Positions 26,809-35,243 are shown, counted from the first letter of the stretch. The stretch is DNA of 64,000 bases from an uncultured Prevotellaceae bacterium (GCA_900314655.1 OMWC01000006.1:1-64000); one strand, 5' to 3'. Translations and numbers: made by a program. Notes: generated by a model not told the origin, from the sequence alone.

Positions 26809-27243
26809 ATGATGATACAACAAATAGAAATTACCCTGAAGCCGAAGCGCAGAGGCTTCCATTTGGTCACGAGCGAGATTCTCAGTCAGCTGCCAAAGCT
26901 GCCATGTACGGGCATCGTGAACATTTTTACCAAGCATACCAGTTGCGGACTGAGCATCAATGAGAATGCAGATCCAGATGTGCGTGTGGATATGGAAACC
27001 ATCTTCAACCGTCTCGTCCCTGAGAATCAGCCCGACTATGAGCATACGCTCGAAGGTGCCGACGACATGCCTGCCCATGCAAAATCTACGCTGAGTGGTG
27101 TGAGTCTCACCATCCCCATCACCAACGGACGCCTGAACTTGGGTACCTGGCAGGGAATCTACTTCTGCGAGTACCGCAATTATGGCGGCCCCAGAGAGTT
27201 GGTCGTAACGATTATTGGGGATACTTCGACTTCCAACGGATGA
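26809..27243 (+). CDS. YjbQ family protein
   Basis: 144 residues, a YjbQ/UPF0047 single-domain protein. The signature IFTKHTSCGLSINENADPDV and the later HAKSTLSGVSLTIPI plus GTWQGIYFCEYR are present. Family members have weak thiamine-phosphate synthase activity, but the true role is open. The C-terminus after IIG (DTSTSNG) is encoded by the first unit of a 22-bp repeat array, whose sequence also supplies the stop codon. Confidence 0.88.
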   Translation: MMIQQIEITLKPKRRGFHLVTSEILSQLPKLPCTGIVNIFTKHTSCGLSINENADPDVRVDMETIFNRLVPENQPDYEHTLEGADDMPAHAKSTLSGVSLTIPITNGRLNLGTWQGIYFCEYRNYGGPRELVVTIIGDTSTSNG

Positions 27244-27322
27244 TACTTTGACTTCCAACGGATGGTACTTTAAAGGTCAATGGATGATACTTTGAAGGTC
27301 AATGGATGATACTTTGCATTGG
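27217..27322. repeat. 22-bp tandem repeat (ACTTTG type), nearly five units
   Basis: Units start at 27217, 27239, 27261 and 27283, with a partial fifth at 27305. The unit is GATGATACTTTGACTTCCAACG, with variants in which ACTTCCAACG becomes AAGGTCAATG. Unit one and part of unit two are inside the YjbQ coding region. A single unit lies at the end of trmO (56285-56306). Confidence 0.85.
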
Positions 27323-27329
27323 AGAAGTT

Positions 27330-27414
27330 GCTTCCACCCATCAGAAACAAGGCTTCCACCCATTGGAAGCCTTGTTTCCTGACTTTGGAAGCAAGCTGTC
27401 CAGTGGGTGGAAGC
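27330..27414. repeat. 22-bp-period TGGAAGC/GCTTCCA array
   Basis: GCTTCCA starts at 27330 and 27352, and TGGAAGC at 27364, 27386 and 27408, each series exactly 22 bases apart. The two orientations meet at 27352-27370, so the array folds back on itself. It shares the segment TGGAAGCCTTGTTTCC followed by GACTTTGGAAGC with the array at 12618-12690. Confidence 0.85.
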
Positions 27415-27435
27415 GGAGTGGGGTGTGTCGGGTGG

Positions 27436-27975
27436 TTATTTGAAGATGGCGACCGTGGCAATCATCGTGACGATGCTGCAGATGGTCATCAGGGGGATGC
27501 AGATGGCAAGCATGATGCGGAGCCATGCGGGAAGGCGGTTCTGACGCTCCTGGGCGGCTTCGCGGCGCTGGTCGATGCGCCGGATCATGTTGTTGACGTT
27601 TTCCACCAACTGCCAGTTGTATTGCTCCATCTTGTTGACCAGCACGTCGAGCTTGTGGGGCATCTCAGCCATGTCGTCGAGGCGCTCGGCAATGGAGGGG
27701 TAGGCCTTGACTTGCTTGTCGAACTGGGTCTTCATGGTGTTGCTCACATCGATGAAGGCATCGCGCTCTTCGTTGATGATGTCCTTGAAGGCTTCGCTCT
27801 GCTCCACAATCTGGCGTTTGAGTTCGGTGATACTATAATAAGAGGTGTCCTTCACGTCCTTGAGGGCTTCGCGAAGGGCGTTGTCGCTCTCGCCGAGTTC
27901 TTTGGCTATCTCTTGTTTGTGGCGACGGAAGAAGTCGCGTATCTCGATAAGTACTTCCAGTTCTTCTTTTTCCAT
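27436..27975 (-). CDS. Coiled-coil protein with a C-terminal membrane anchor
   Basis: 179 residues. Residues 1-145 are almost entirely charged helix (IEIRDFFRRHKQEIAKELGE onwards, heptad-like spacing), and a single strongly hydrophobic helix (about 152-177, MLAICIPLMTICSIV) closes the protein. This is a tail-anchored topology with the coiled coil in the cytoplasm. It is the last gene of the actin-like/tubulin-like cassette, 9 bases after its neighbour. It could tether filaments or complexes to the membrane. I recognise no family. Confidence 0.8.
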   Translation of the reverse strand: MEKEELEVLIEIRDFFRRHKQEIAKELGESDNALREALKDVKDTSYYSITELKRQIVEQSEAFKDIINEERDAFIDVSNTMKTQFDKQVKAYPSIAERLDDMAEMPHKLDVLVNKMEQYNWQLVENVNNMIRRIDQRREAAQERQNRLPAWLRIMLAICIPLMTICSIVTMIATVAIFK

Positions 27976-27984
27976 TTTTGGTGT

Positions 27985-28590
27985 TTATTTCTGCATTTGG
28001 AGTTCTGCACGGGCTGTCACAACCCAGTAGTTGCTTTGTTTTTTCACTTTTCCCTTGCTCTTGAGCTGGAATCCACGGGCTTCCTTGAGGGGGCAGCCGT
28101 CGTAGCGGATGACGCCCTCGATGGCGGGAAGGGATTTGAGGCGCATCAGGTCGATGGGCTCAAACTCGGCCTCGGTGTTGGAGAGGTAGTGGACGCTGAA
28201 GAAGCATTCGTCGCGCAGCTCGTCGTACTGGTCGTTGAAGAGTGCTGCCTCGGCATCGCCCTTGGGGGCACCGAAGTATCCGTCTTTGGGCGTGGGGTGC
28301 TGGATGACGGGTGTTGGGCGCTGAGGACTGGCAGCGGCTACGGAGGCTGCTATGCGGGCTGGGCGCTCCAGCCGATTGAGGCGCTCCTCGATGGCCTTGA
28401 GGTGGTCTGAGGTGTCTGATTGGCGTTGCAGGTCAACCACCATCTTGCGCAGGGTGCGGATGGTGTCGGCGGTGTCCTCGTTCTGGCTTTCGGCCTCTTT
28501 CTTCAGTTTCAGAACGGTGATGAACCCTCGGATGGAGAGGAAGAGGGCTATCAGGGCGATGATGAGGATGATGATGGTGAACTCGTTCAT
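27985..28590 (-). CDS. N-terminally anchored coiled-coil protein of the NTPase cassette
   Basis: 201 residues from ATG 28590. The frame is open further upstream inside the preceding gene, but MNEFTIIILIIALIALFLSI is a natural membrane-anchor start. After the helix (5-22) come a coiled coil (about 30-70), a Pro/Ala linker and a C-terminal domain of about 95 residues (FFSVHYLSNTEAEFEPIDLM and following) that I cannot assign. It starts 23 bases after the actin-like gene. Together with the tail-anchored 27436 product it gives two opposite membrane anchors for the cytoplasmic NTPases. Confidence 0.78.
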   Translation of the reverse strand: MNEFTIIILIIALIALFLSIRGFITVLKLKKEAESQNEDTADTIRTLRKMVVDLQRQSDTSDHLKAIEERLNRLERPARIAASVAAASPQRPTPVIQHPTPKDGYFGAPKGDAEAALFNDQYDELRDECFFSVHYLSNTEAEFEPIDLMRLKSLPAIEGVIRYDGCPLKEARGFQLKSKGKVKKQSNYWVVTARAELQMQK

Positions 28591-28613
28591 GGGGGATGGA
28601 GTTATACTGTTTT

Positions 28614-31600
28614 TTATTTGATGGCGTGATAGATGGCGTTGGAAAGCCCATGGATGGCTCCCTTGACGGGGTAGAAGAAGAGGGTTTCTTCCAGGCGGTC
28701 TTCGCCTTCGCTCTCTTCCCGACGCTGCTGGAGACCCTTGCGCAGATAGGTGGCAATGTCCTTGTAGCATTCGGTGCGGGCTATCTGGAGCGACTGCTTG
28801 GAAACGCCGAAGTTGGCATCGAAGTCGAAGGCATCGTCAAGGTCGCGGAGCACGAAGTCGTAGAAATCGCGGATGGCTTCTTCAGAGCGGCTGATATAGG
28901 TGTCATCTACGCGGTCGTAGGTGTCTTCCTTGCTGATGAAGTCGGGGCCAAAGGCTTTCTTGATGACTATCTTGTCGCGGTCGTCGGTGAGGATGTCGCC
29001 GAGCAGTCCGCCCTTGCAGGTGCTCTCCTTGGGGTTGGCACCGCTTTCGAATCCGAGAATCTCGAGTTCCTTGTCGTAGCGGCGTCCTACCACGCGCTCG
29101 ATGATGAGCTTCGTGAAGGCTGCCAGCTGCTGCTGATCGGTGGTGAGCACGGTGATGAGCTTGGAACCGTTGCCTGAGAAGGAGATATGGCGCGGCATTT
29201 CAAGGTCTTTGGCCTTGATGATCTGCGCCACGTGGTAGATGATGGCGGCGTAGAAGAGGATGAAGATGATCTTGAAGTTCTCGTCGTCCTGGAGCATGTG
29301 GTTGAAATCCACATACTTGGAATCGAGTCCGCGCACCATAGAGTTCTCTTTCAGCGTGAAGAGGAAGGAGGCCATGTTGGCAGGCTGCACGTTGTTCTCG
29401 CTATTGAAGATGGAGAGAAGCTCGGTGAGCTTGTTGTCTGTCAGCACCCGATGAATCTGCTCTTTGTAGCAATCTACGATGCCGTTTGACATATCTACGT
29501 CGGAGAATGAGTTCTCGAAAACGGAGTTGGCCGCGAATCGGAATGAGGTGACGTATTGAATCTCCTTGTCGCGGGCGAAGGCGATATCCGTGGTTCCGCC
29601 GCCGATATCCACGTTCACCAGATTGGTGGCATTGGCGTAGCGACGGAAGAAGTATTGGATAGGAGCGGCTGACTCCGACATGTTGGCAGTCTGGCCGCTG
29701 GTGAAATACTTGTTGTAGGCGGAGTTCCAGGTCTCGCGCAGGTTCTTTAGACGCTTGGGAGCCATGCTGATGGGGTAGAACCAGGTGATCTTGACGCGCT
29801 GGAGGTCGCCTTGCTCGGTAAGCACCTTGTTGCGGAGCATGAGCATGAGGGTTTCCACGTAGCTCTCCATGACACGGAGCATTTCGCCCTTGCCCCACTT
29901 GATGTTGTAGATGTTGCGGTTATAGAGGTATGACTCTCGCTTGTCGTAGGTGAGGGGGATGTTGACCAGTCCGAAGGGCCGTACGATCTCGTGCCACTTC
30001 GTGGTCTGAGCGGCAGAAAGCACGGTGCGGGTGGGGAAGTGGAAATCACTCTGCTGGCTGACGGCCAGGGGGAGGAAATCGCGTTCCATCAAGGACTGCT
30101 CGGCCAGGAGGTCATCCTGCAGCTGACGGCCATTGAACTGGAGCATGGAGGGGGTGAAAAACTCGCTGTAGGGCTTGCCGATCTGCTCGTAGGAGAACAC
30201 TTGCGAGGTGGGCCCGTTGTTGACGCGATATTCAATATGCGTGTTTGAGGTGCCGAGGTCGATGGAGAAATCGAAGGCGTTGACGCTCTGCTGCTCCCGG
30301 AAAAGGGGAACGATGACGCCGGTGTTTCCCTCTGCGTCTTCCACCTCGATATGGTCGAAGTTGTTGTTGGCAACGGTGTAGTTCTCTGCCTTGTAGTTGG
30401 CGGCACGGTTCTGGTTGCGGCAGTCCATCACGACATCGGCAATCTGCTGGTCGCCCTTGAAGAACTTAAGCGCATATCTGCGCGAATAGGTGGAAATGCA
30501 ACTCACGGTGTAGAGGGCATCCTGCTCCTGACGGAATCGGATGAGGGGCATGACGAAGCCTGCAAAGTCGAATTCGCGCATGCCGCCGATGTTGTGGTGG
30601 GGATCGGCTTCGTTCTCGCCATAGAAATTGCGGGAGTATTCCACATATTTATTACGTGAACGGCTCTTCACGGGGATGCGGAGCGTGACCTTGACCGAAC
30701 CGCCGGCGAGGCGCTCCATCTCAAACATGGGGGTGCCGTCGGCCATGGGCTGCATGAGGTCGCTGACGTCGAAGTATTTGAAGAAGAGCGGTTTCAGGGG
30801 CAGCAGATAGCTCATCTTTTCGTCGCCCAGCTGAATGCTGCCGTCGAAATAGTCTTTCTGATTCAGTTTATGAGGTACGCGCACGATGTTGTCGTGCATC
30901 AGGTCGCCGATGGTGATATAGGCACGGATGGAGCCATCGAAGGGCAGCTCGCGCTTGGTGAGGTCTTGCTCTTCAACCACGCAGGGGGCGGAGTTGATCT
31001 TGCCCCAGGTGTCGGTCACGTAGAGCATGTCTCGGTAGCGGTTGCCCGAATCGATAGGAAGCACGAGGGGGATGATGTCGGCGTCCTTCTTGGTGTCGAT
31101 CACGAAGTCGCTCTCATTGCCGTTGTTGGCAACAGAGCGCTTCAGCAGGGGATAGCCCAGCACTTCAACGGTGTTGTTCTGTCCGTCGGTGCGCACTTCG
31201 ATTTCTGAGAGCTGGCGTGAGTCGGACTCGGTGATTGAGCGCAGTTGCGACTTGAGCGTGTTGTCGGTAATGGCACGCATGGTCAGCTTCAGGTATTCCT
31301 CCACTTCGGGGAAGCGTGTGGCAAAGTCGGGGATTGACTTGCGGAGGATAAACCAGAACTTGATGTATTCCGAATCGCGCTTGTAGAGGGGATAGTAGTC
31401 GTCGTCGAAGGGCGAAGACTGTCCGAAGTTCAGGCTCTGCGACACGTAGTCGAGCTTGTTGGCATTCGAGAAGAACACCGTGGCGGGGGATGTGGCTCCG
31501 ATGATGTTCAGCTCGTCGGGTCCTTGCAGGAAGTTGAGCAGATATACGTTGTGGAGGTCACCGAAGTTGTAGGCCTGTGCATCGCTCTGGAGATACTTTT

Positions 31601-32012
31601 CAAGGGCATCGCCGAGATAGCGGTGGCCGTCCATATCGCTCTGCTTGAGCTGTTCTATCATGAGGGCAGAGTCCCAGGGTATGATCTCTATCTTGTTCTT
31701 GAACTTATCGATATTGAAGAATATCTCGCCCACGTCGAGTGCATCGCTGACCATCTTGTGGAAGATGGTGGTGCCGTCGAGATCGGTCTCGTGGGTCTTC
31801 TTGTGGGGAGTGGTCACCATCTTGAAGGCATTCTTCACCAGGTCGATACGGGCAAAGGGTGAAGGGATGCTCGTAATCTCGTTTCTGGCTGATGCTCCGT
31901 CAGGATCATCGATGTTGTCGCGGTTGTTGCTATTGTAGGGGAAGGTAGGACTCTCGTTCCAATCGGTAAAGGTGGAGGCTCCTTCGGTGTATAGACGGAA
32001 TATCTTTGACAT
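28614..32012 (-). CDS. Giant actin/Hsp70-fold ATPase-like protein (SrfB-like)
   Basis: 1132 residues, no signal or membrane segment. The first 575 residues form an extended region of unknown fold. From about 578 an actin/Hsp70-type ATPase core is evident: phosphate-1 loop DFSIDLGTSNTHIEYR (Asp585), phosphate-2 loop VDIGGGTTDIAF (Asp802) and adenosine motif FSGNGSK (945-951). Size and architecture recall the SrfB family first named in Salmonella, which I state from memory and with reserve. It lies 24 bases after the tubulin-like gene. Presumed role: ATP-driven conformational switch or filament in a membrane-linked complex. Confidence 0.82.
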   Translation of the reverse strand: MSKIFRLYTEGASTFTDWNESPTFPYNSNNRDNIDDPDGASARNEITSIPSPFARIDLVKNAFKMVTTPHKKTHETDLDGTTIFHKMVSDALDVGEIFFNIDKFKNKIEIIPWDSALMIEQLKQSDMDGHRYLGDALEKYLQSDAQAYNFGDLHNVYLLNFLQGPDELNIIGATSPATVFFSNANKLDYVSQSLNFGQSSPFDDDYYPLYKRDSEYIKFWFILRKSIPDFATRFPEVEEYLKLTMRAITDNTLKSQLRSITESDSRQLSEIEVRTDGQNNTVEVLGYPLLKRSVANNGNESDFVIDTKKDADIIPLVLPIDSGNRYRDMLYVTDTWGKINSAPCVVEEQDLTKRELPFDGSIRAYITIGDLMHDNIVRVPHKLNQKDYFDGSIQLGDEKMSYLLPLKPLFFKYFDVSDLMQPMADGTPMFEMERLAGGSVKVTLRIPVKSRSRNKYVEYSRNFYGENEADPHHNIGGMREFDFAGFVMPLIRFRQEQDALYTVSCISTYSRRYALKFFKGDQQIADVVMDCRNQNRAANYKAENYTVANNNFDHIEVEDAEGNTGVIVPLFREQQSVNAFDFSIDLGTSNTHIEYRVNNGPTSQVFSYEQIGKPYSEFFTPSMLQFNGRQLQDDLLAEQSLMERDFLPLAVSQQSDFHFPTRTVLSAAQTTKWHEIVRPFGLVNIPLTYDKRESYLYNRNIYNIKWGKGEMLRVMESYVETLMLMLRNKVLTEQGDLQRVKITWFYPISMAPKRLKNLRETWNSAYNKYFTSGQTANMSESAAPIQYFFRRYANATNLVNVDIGGGTTDIAFARDKEIQYVTSFRFAANSVFENSFSDVDMSNGIVDCYKEQIHRVLTDNKLTELLSIFNSENNVQPANMASFLFTLKENSMVRGLDSKYVDFNHMLQDDENFKIIFILFYAAIIYHVAQIIKAKDLEMPRHISFSGNGSKLITVLTTDQQQLAAFTKLIIERVVGRRYDKELEILGFESGANPKESTCKGGLLGDILTDDRDKIVIKKAFGPDFISKEDTYDRVDDTYISRSEEAIRDFYDFVLRDLDDAFDFDANFGVSKQSLQIARTECYKDIATYLRKGLQQRREESEGEDRLEETLFFYPVKGAIHGLSNAIYHAIK

Positions 32013-32036
32013 GGTTTATCTGTTTTGCTTCGTTAT

Positions 32037-33434
32037 TCAAAATCCAAACTTCTCTTTAGCCAGCTGTGACGTGGCCATGCTATACATTTCGAGCCAACGG
32101 CTTTCCTTGTCGCCCTTGGCCTTCTTGACGGCATTGTTCAGGCGGTCGTAGAAGAGGTTGTAGTTGGAAAGCATCGTGAAGAGGGATTTGGGCTTCTGGC
32201 CTACGACAACATTGAAAGGCTCGTCGCCACAATCAAAATTGAAGAGGTCGAGCGAGCGCTTGTTGTCCTTCATCTCGGAGAGCCACAGGCGGTATTCGTC
32301 GAGGAACGACCTGAGGTTCTGCATGAAGGGGGCATTATAGAAGGCTTCGTCGAAGTTGCCGTTGTTGGCAGCAAGGTTTTTCTTGCTCACGAAGTCGAAC
32401 TTGTCGTGCAGACAGTTGGAGACCATCATGAACTGAGTGAGCGGCATGCGGAGCATGGCCGTGAGTTCATCATAGAAGGAATCCATGTGGATGGTTCGGT
32501 GATTTTCTTTCAGGCCCAGTTCCTTGTTGACGGTCGGTCCTTCATGGTGCTTGTTGGCAAAGTCGAAGGCAGCCGATGCGGCCAGGAACTCGATAAGATG
32601 GGCCGAATTACGCTGCTGGGTGCCTCCTTCGTGGTTGGCATAGGTGTTCGACATGTTGTCGGCCAGGAAGTAAAGGGCATTGATCTGGTTGTTTTTCGAG
32701 ATATTATTCTCGTAGTAGGCCAATGCCGATTTAGCCTTGGATATGAACGTGGAGGAGTCGATCTCGCTGTCCTCGCTCTGCTCGAGCTTGAAGTAGGGCA
32801 GGATGGTGACGGCTCCGATCTCGGCCTTGTTGATCAGGTCGTTGTTGGGGAAGGTGTCGCCCGTGCGAAGGGTTTTCAGGAGAAGGGGGAAGCCGCTGGC
32901 TCCTGTTCCGCCGAAGATACTTGACACGATGAATATTTTGTCGCCCTTTTCGAATGAGTTGGCAAAGGTGATGAAGTCCTCGGAGTTTACAATCTGGTTG
33001 AGCACCACGCTTCCGATATTGGGATTGCCCTTGAAGCCGACGTTCATGCTCGACGCAAGGTTCTTCTCGGAGAACAGCATCCGCATCATGGCCTGGTTCT
33101 GCTTGTTCATGGCGGGTAGCTCGATGAACTGCTGGAACTGACGGTCCTCGGTGTCTTTGATGAGCAGGTTATAGTTAGGCAGGATCTGGTCTATCTTGGC
33201 CTTGAAGAACGTGCCGTGACCATTCTCTGGAAATGTGAGGTGCTGCCTGAGGGTAGCATACTTATTCATCAAGGCCACCGTGCGCGTTAAGTCGGCATTG
33301 GCCGAATCGGGGTCAATCACGATGGGAACAACATCACTTTGGCTGGTTTTCACACCAGCGGCAAGCATCATAGTCAGCGAACGGAGCACTCTTGAACCCG
33401 TGCCACCGATTCCGAAAACATATAACTTAGACAA
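32037..33434 (-). CDS. Tubulin/FtsZ-like GTPase-type protein
   Basis: 465 residues, cytoplasmic. A Rossmann-like start with glycine loop FGIGGTGSRVLRSL (7-20) and an acidic DPDSAN (41-46) is followed by SSIFGGTGASGFPLLLKTL (171-189). The last matches the position and shape of the tubulin signature GGGTGSG, changed here to GGTGASG. The layout fits the bacterial Tubulin_2-type families and not FtsZ itself, because no FtsZ C-terminal domain or tail is seen. GTP binding is predicted, while polymerisation is unproven. It stands between a membrane protein gene (32 bases) and the actin-like gene (24 bases). Confidence 0.78.
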   Translation of the reverse strand: MSKLYVFGIGGTGSRVLRSLTMMLAAGVKTSQSDVVPIVIDPDSANADLTRTVALMNKYATLRQHLTFPENGHGTFFKAKIDQILPNYNLLIKDTEDRQFQQFIELPAMNKQNQAMMRMLFSEKNLASSMNVGFKGNPNIGSVVLNQIVNSEDFITFANSFEKGDKIFIVSSIFGGTGASGFPLLLKTLRTGDTFPNNDLINKAEIGAVTILPYFKLEQSEDSEIDSSTFISKAKSALAYYENNISKNNQINALYFLADNMSNTYANHEGGTQQRNSAHLIEFLAASAAFDFANKHHEGPTVNKELGLKENHRTIHMDSFYDELTAMLRMPLTQFMMVSNCLHDKFDFVSKKNLAANNGNFDEAFYNAPFMQNLRSFLDEYRLWLSEMKDNKRSLDLFNFDCGDEPFNVVVGQKPKSLFTMLSNYNLFYDRLNNAVKKAKGDKESRWLEMYSMATSQLAKEKFGF

Positions 33435-33466
33435 TTTCTTGTGGATTTAATGTTTGACAAACAATT

Positions 33467-33925
33467 TTAGAATGGAGCGCGAGGCACGTTGGTGCTTCCC
33501 CATTTGATAAGATAGGAAATAATGAGGAATGCAATCATGGAGATAATCATATTGGCAAAGCCGAAGCTGATGCAATCGTTCTCCATGATGCCGAGGGGTG
33601 TCAGCTGCCCGGTGGTCTGATCCATCTTTTCCATCATACCGTCGAGCAGGTCGCTCAGCACCCAGCGCCAGCCTACCATATAGTTGATCAAGCCGTTGAT
33701 GACAAGGAAAATGCCCCATCCCCACCAGTTGTTGAGCTTAGGGTGATTGATGACGTAATAGAACAGCACGGCCACGAACAACGAGATGCCGAGCATGACC
33801 AGGCCGATCGTCAGAAACATATTTCCCTGCTGACGTTCAGTAGCCTCGCCAGCCAGATAACTTGCCAGTTCCAAACCGAAAAGGTCGTCGAAAAGGCAGT
33901 AAACGGTAGTGAAAAATTCTCCCAT
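33467..33925 (-). CDS. Integral membrane protein of the NTPase cassette
   Basis: 152 residues. Three hydrophobic segments are clear, at about 36-58 (MFLTIGLVMLGISLFVAVLF), 68-86 and 121-141. A polar stretch lies at 88-115. The N-terminal 35 residues are amphipathic. I recognise no family. The start lies 14 bases after the vWA-like gene, and the stop lies 32 bases before the tubulin-like start. Confidence 0.8.
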   Translation of the reverse strand: MGEFFTTVYCLFDDLFGLELASYLAGEATERQQGNMFLTIGLVMLGISLFVAVLFYYVINHPKLNNWWGWGIFLVINGLINYMVGWRWVLSDLLDGMMEKMDQTTGQLTPLGIMENDCISFGFANMIISMIAFLIISYLIKWGSTNVPRAPF

Positions 33926-33939
33926 ATCTTACTAAAAAA

Positions 33940-35145
33940 TTAATTCTTTACGATGTTAAACTTGATGTTGGTGAGCAGTTTGTCGTTCTTGTATGCATCT
34001 GCAATGCCACCGATGATATACTTGATACCGGTGGTCTTTTCCAGATTCTTGCGCACGTTCTTGCCCGTGTCATCATTGACGGCTTCAAGCCAGTTGGGCA
34101 TTTCCTGCTGAATCAAACGGAGTTGTTCGCCTGAGGGATTCATCTTTCCGTCGAGGTCGATGGTGAACACGTGGGTGTAGGGGCTTTGTGTGTCGTCCAT
34201 GCGTTCCACGGCACCCACGCTGACCGTGGCGTTCTGCGTGCGATAGTTTTCAGGATTCATCACGTAGGCATCATCCTGAAGGGTGGTCAGCAGATTAGCC
34301 TTCAGCTTCAAGTGGCATTTCCCTTTCTTGTCGGAGCGGCATTCCAGCATATTCTTGCGGGCTACGCCGAATTCGTTGGTCATGTCGAAACTCACGTCCT
34401 CATACGTGGTAAAGGCACAATAGTTGGCGATGCCGTGCTTCACTTCGCTGAAAGGAACGCGTTTGTTGATGGAAGCCAGCACATCGCGGTCGCCGATTAC
34501 GAACATATAATAGGGACGGCTCAGGCCTTCAAGCTCCTCGCCGCCGAGGCTGTAGTAATACATGCCCTTGAAATTGGACTTCAGCCGGAAAATCTCCACA
34601 CTGAGGTTCTTCTGCTTGTTGCGATATTTGGTGAAGGCGTTGCGGATGTCAATCTGGCGGTTGATGAAGAAATTGTTGGCCTGTCCCTCGGGCACGTCGA
34701 GGATGCAATCGCTCACGAACACGCTGATGGTATTCTTGCCTTGGGCTGCCAGCATCGTTTCCATCATCTGGGCAATATCGGAGTTGGCACGGCTTCCACC
34801 GGCTTTCTTGAAGCTTTCGGGATTCATGTCGCTGATGAAACTCTTCAGCGAACCGTCGTAGGGTATCACTTGCGAATTGATGAAGTGCAGCTGTGGCTTG
34901 CCGTTGGAGTAAGTGGCAAGGCTACTCACATAGCTATAAACGGCATCCTTCAGTTGTGAACCGTCGCCCATGTAGCCGTCCATACTGCCGGAGTTTTCAA
35001 TATAGACCTTGATCTGGGGAGTTGCTACGGGCAATTCCTTTTTGACCGTTTCCCATTTCACGATGAGGTTGTGCTCACGCGGAATGAGCATATATACAAT
35101 CAGCAAGAGTACCACTAAAGTGGCGGGGATTATAACTTTTTTCAT
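33940..35145 (-). CDS. Membrane-anchored vWA-like protein
   Basis: 401 residues from ATG 35145 (MKKVIIPATLVVLLLIVYML, one membrane helix). The domain begins at IKVYIENSGSMDGYM (45-59), a MIDAS-like Asp-x-Ser-x-Ser site in which Glu50 replaces the usual Asp (Glu50, Ser52, Ser54). It continues with the SVFVSDCILD strand (about residues 137-146) expected of vWA folds. The bulk lies outside the cytoplasm. As the first gene of the cassette it may sense or bind a periplasmic ligand for the cytoplasmic NTPases. vWA assignment is by pattern, so moderate confidence. Confidence 0.75.
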   Translation of the reverse strand: MKKVIIPATLVVLLLIVYMLIPREHNLIVKWETVKKELPVATPQIKVYIENSGSMDGYMGDGSQLKDAVYSYVSSLATYSNGKPQLHFINSQVIPYDGSLKSFISDMNPESFKKAGGSRANSDIAQMMETMLAAQGKNTISVFVSDCILDVPEGQANNFFINRQIDIRNAFTKYRNKQKNLSVEIFRLKSNFKGMYYYSLGGEELEGLSRPYYMFVIGDRDVLASINKRVPFSEVKHGIANYCAFTTYEDVSFDMTNEFGVARKNMLECRSDKKGKCHLKLKANLLTTLQDDAYVMNPENYRTQNATVSVGAVERMDDTQSPYTHVFTIDLDGKMNPSGEQLRLIQQEMPNWLEAVNDDTGKNVRKNLEKTTGIKYIIGGIADAYKNDKLLTNIKFNIVKN

Positions 35146-35167
35146 TTCCTTTTTTTGATATTGACGG

Positions 35168-35175
35168 CAAAAGTA
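35168..35175 (-). promoter_or_regulatory. -7 element before the NTPase cassette
   Basis: TACTTTTG on the minus strand, 23 bases before the vWA-like start. A TTG lies upstream, but with a 17-base spacer, shorter than usual. It would allow the six-gene cassette to be expressed apart from the ftsK group. Confidence 0.45.
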
Positions 35176-35243
35176 CAAAAAAAGTTGCACACCAAGAAAA
35201 GATAACTATGTTATCTACGGATTTTTTATTATTTTTAGGAAGG

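Noticed and set aside
27217..27414. CRISPR array
   Set aside because: The repeats are 22 bases, tandem without unique spacers, and degenerate. No cas genes nearby.
34171..34959. 262-codon frame on the plus strand
   Set aside because: Antisense to the vWA-like gene, with no recognisable domain and a His/Val/Gly composition.
27436..35145. Phage tail, type VI secretion or toxin-antitoxin origin for the NTPase cassette
   Set aside because: No tail, sheath, spike, nuclease or toxin domain was seen, and no integrase or att-like repeat flanks it. Neighbours are chromosomal housekeeping genes.
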